From Burkholderiales bacterium (lineage in GTDB: Bacteria > Pseudomonadota > Gammaproteobacteria > Burkholderiales > Usitatibacteraceae): 9,476 nt of DNA. The notes under the pieces were generated by a model. It worked only from the letters and a program-made list of their open reading frames with translations, ran no database searches and was not told the origin of the DNA. Shown piece by piece: positions 7,399 to 9,476 of the stretch (its first letter is position 1; each line of letters begins with the position of its first letter). The DNA is taken from the NCBI GenBank assembly GCA_014378085.1, contig JACMOJ010000271.1, forward strand, positions 1 to 9,476, read 5' to 3'. A program made the translations under genes and the position numbers.

Positions 7399-9396
7399 GT
7401 GTTCCGAAAAATTCTTGTTGCCAACCGGGGAGAGATCGCGTGCCGGGTGATGCGCACTTGCAAACGGCTCGGCATCCAAACGGTTGCCGTGTATTCCGAC
7501 GCGGACGCCAATGCGCAGCATGTGCTTCAAGCCGACGAGTCGTACCATATCGGCGGCTCGCGACCCGCAGACTCATACCTGAAAGCGGACGTCATCTTGG
7601 CAGTTGCCAAACAATGTGGCGCGGAGGCGCTACACCCGGGGTATGGTTTTCTCTCCGAAAACGCGGACTTCTCACAAGCCTGTGAGGACGCGGGGATCAC
7701 GTTTATCGGCCCGACGCCGGATTCGATTCAGAAAATGGGATCAAAAAGCGCCGCGAAAGTTTTAATGGAGGCGGCCGGTGTGCCAGTTGTTCCCGGGTAT
7801 CACGGCAACGACCAAGATCCGGCTTTTTTGGCTTACCAATCCAAGCTGGTTGGGTATCCACAGCTCATCAAAGCGGTGGCGGGTGGTGGTGGCAAAGGCA
7901 TGCGGCTGGTTGAAAAGGCGGACGAATTTATGTCACAGCTCGACGCCGTAAAGCGCGAAGCCAAAAACGCTTTTGGTGACGACGATGTGTTGATTGAGCG
8001 CTTCATCAAAGGCCCGCACCACATTGAATTTCAAGTGTTCGGGGATACCCACGGCAATTTTGTGCACTTGTTTGAACGCGAATGTTCGATTCAGCGTCGG
8101 CACCAAAAAATTCTGGAAGAGACGCCTTCCCCGTTCCTCGACCAAGTCGATGATTTGATGCGCGATACGATGGGTGCCGCGGCGTTGGCGGCCGCACGGG
8201 CCATCAACTATCGCGGCGCGGGAACGATCGAGTTCATCGCTGGCGAGAACCGTGAATTCTTCTTTATGGAGATGAACACCCGGCTGCAGGTGGAGCACCC
8301 GATCACCGAGATGATCACCGGCGAGGATTTGGTGGAGTGGCAGTTGCTGGTCGCCTCCAGTGAGGAGCTGCCGCTACTCCAAGGCGAGATTATTACGGGC
8401 GGCCACGCGATCGAAGTTCGTATTTGTGCGGAAAATCCTGAGAATGACTTTCTGCCTGAAATCGGCCCGCTGCACGTATTCGCCACACCGATGCCGATAG
8501 ACGGAGAAGACGTTCGCCTCGACACCGGTGTGGCGGTGGGGAAAAATGCGGGCGATGAGATCAGCATTTTCTATGACCCGATGATCGCCAAACTCATTAC
8601 ATGGGGTGGTGATCGTCCTGAAGCCATCCGTCGAATGCAGGCTGCGTTGGCAGAGACCGAGGTCATTGGTGTTAAAACCAACCTTGGCTTTTTGCAATCG
8701 CTAGTGCATCACCCCGCATTTCTGGCCGGAGACACCGATACAAGTTTTATCGCCAAACACAAAATGGCGTTGCTGCAGCCCACGCCAATTGATGATTTTG
8801 TCTTGGCAGCCGCTTGTGCTGGCATATTGCAAGCCGAGAGTCTCGACGCACCGCTGGCGCCGGATGTCTGGGACAACACCGCTGGCTGGCGCTTGAATAC
8901 CGTCGCGTCACGCTTGATCGAATTCAAAGCCGGTGAAAACGAAATCGTCTGCCATGTTCAACAAAGCCGTGAGGGTTTGCGCTTCAAATACGGCGATACC
9001 GCATGTAGTTTTGCGTGGACTGAACGCGATGATGACTCGTTCCACATTCGCCTAGATGGTAGCGGCAAAACCTGTCGCTTCGTTAAGGCGGGTAACGACA
9101 TTACGATCCTCACTGAGACAGGCCGTGTGCGCCTCACCTTGTTCGACCCATATCACTTCGAAGGCGATACCAGCGCCAACGATGGACGCTTAACGGCAAT
9201 GATGCCGGGGCGTATCGTGAAACTCATGGCGGCTGCCGGCGACAAGGTCAGCAAAGGTCAACCACTCATCATCATGGAAGCGGTGGAGATGGAACACACC
9301 ATCGTGAGTCCGCGCGATGGCGTGGTTGAAAGGGTCGCCTTTCAGGTTGGTGAAATGGTGCCGGCGGACGCAGTGTTGTTTGCATTCGCCGAGTAA
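7399..9396 (+). CDS. liuD: Methylcrotonyl-CoA carboxylase, biotin carboxylase/carrier (alpha) subunit, lacking the biotin lysine
   Basis: This 665-residue protein has the full MCC alpha layout. The biotin carboxylase domain (1 to about 445) uses ATP and bicarbonate to carboxylate biotin. It has the ATP-grasp loop KAVAGGGGKGM at 158-168, ECSIQRRHQK at 228-237, Glu278, Glu291 and NTRLQVEH at 293-300. A linker/BT domain spans about 450-580 and a biotinyl carrier domain about 595-665. The GTG start has AAAGG at 7388-7392, six bases upstream, and gives the standard MFRKILVANRGEIACR beginning. The carrier domain is otherwise typical (MMPGRIVK at 601-608; GDKVSKGQPL before the turn). However, the biotin-acceptor motif expected as EAMKMEH reads EAVEMEH at 627-633, so Glu630 replaces the biotinylated lysine. 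Unless this is a sequence error, the carrier cannot be biotinylated at the usual site. An HMG-CoA lyase gene would be expected next, beyond the window. Confidence 0.95.
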   Translation: MFRKILVANRGEIACRVMRTCKRLGIQTVAVYSDADANAQHVLQADESYHIGGSRPADSYLKADVILAVAKQCGAEALHPGYGFLSENADFSQACEDAGITFIGPTPDSIQKMGSKSAAKVLMEAAGVPVVPGYHGNDQDPAFLAYQSKLVGYPQLIKAVAGGGGKGMRLVEKADEFMSQLDAVKREAKNAFGDDDVLIERFIKGPHHIEFQVFGDTHGNFVHLFERECSIQRRHQKILEETPSPFLDQVDDLMRDTMGAAALAAARAINYRGAGTIEFIAGENREFFFMEMNTRLQVEHPITEMITGEDLVEWQLLVASSEELPLLQGEIITGGHAIEVRICAENPENDFLPEIGPLHVFATPMPIDGEDVRLDTGVAVGKNAGDEISIFYDPMIAKLITWGGDRPEAIRRMQAALAETEVIGVKTNLGFLQSLVHHPAFLAGDTDTSFIAKHKMALLQPTPIDDFVLAAACAGILQAESLDAPLAPDVWDNTAGWRLNTVASRLIEFKAGENEIVCHVQQSREGLRFKYGDTACSFAWTERDDDSFHIRLDGSGKTCRFVKAGNDITILTETGRVRLTLFDPYHFEGDTSANDGRLTAMMPGRIVKLMAAAGDKVSKGQPLIIMEAVEMEHTIVSPRDGVVERVAFQVGEMVPADAVLFAFAE

Positions 9397-9428
9397 AGCC
9401 GGCACGACACGCTCGCTTCGGGTCGCAT

Positions 9429-9443
9429 CCCCGCGTTGCGGGG
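9429..9443 (+). other. GC-rich hairpin downstream of liuD
   Basis: CCCCGC and GCGGGG form a perfect 6-bp stem with a GTT loop, 32 bases after the liuD stop. The 3' arm runs into CCCC, giving the palindrome GGGGCCCC at 9440-9447. There is no T-tract, so an intrinsic terminator is not shown. It could be part of a dispersed palindromic repeat or of the leader of the next gene. The 80-base tail of the window holds no other feature I can support. Confidence 0.4.
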
Positions 9444-9476
9444 CCCCTGCTCTTACCCGTCCGCAAGCGTCGGCGG

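Overview
The window looks like chromosomal DNA of a proteobacterium, most likely a beta- or related gammaproteobacterium. This rests on protein flavour (the carboxyltransferase, the methylglutaconyl-CoA hydratase and the thiolase read like betaproteobacterial members), a fairly GC-rich composition and dense gene packing. I cannot place it to genus. All eight genes lie on the + strand, and I see no mobile elements, CRISPR arrays, tRNA or rRNA.

Layout: (1) positions 1-234 are the 3' end of a thiolase, followed by a short gap with a long imperfect stem-loop. (2) A packed run follows: an SDR oxidoreductase, a small lipoprotein, a short-chain-type acyl-CoA dehydrogenase, a secreted penicillin-binding/beta-lactamase-fold serine hydrolase, and the carboxyltransferase (beta) subunit of methylcrotonyl-CoA carboxylase (liuB). 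Most junctions are overlaps of 1-7 bases; the hydrolase alone has a 19-base gap with a strong Shine-Dalgarno. (3) After a 195-base gap comes a second packed run: methylglutaconyl-CoA hydratase (liuC), a four-helix MAPEG-type membrane protein, and the biotin carboxylase/biotin-carrier (alpha) subunit of methylcrotonyl-CoA carboxylase (liuD). The last 80 bases are noncoding and contain a GC-rich hairpin; an HMG-CoA lyase gene (liuE) would be expected beyond the edge but is not seen.

Together this is a leucine/isovalerate catabolism (liu) locus. LiuB and LiuD carboxylate 3-methylcrotonyl-CoA to 3-methylglutaconyl-CoA, LiuC hydrates it to HMG-CoA, and a thiolase can process the acetoacetyl-CoA formed later. 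The acyl-CoA dehydrogenase has its catalytic glutamate in the SCAD/MCAD position, not the isovaleryl-CoA dehydrogenase position, so the real liuA is probably outside the window.

The most striking observation is in liuD. The biotin-acceptor motif, normally EAMKMEH, reads EAVEMEH, so the lysine that should carry biotin is a glutamate while every other motif I checked in the protein is intact. Other points of interest are the envelope proteins (lipoprotein, secreted hydrolase, MAPEG protein) inserted among cytosolic CoA-pathway genes.
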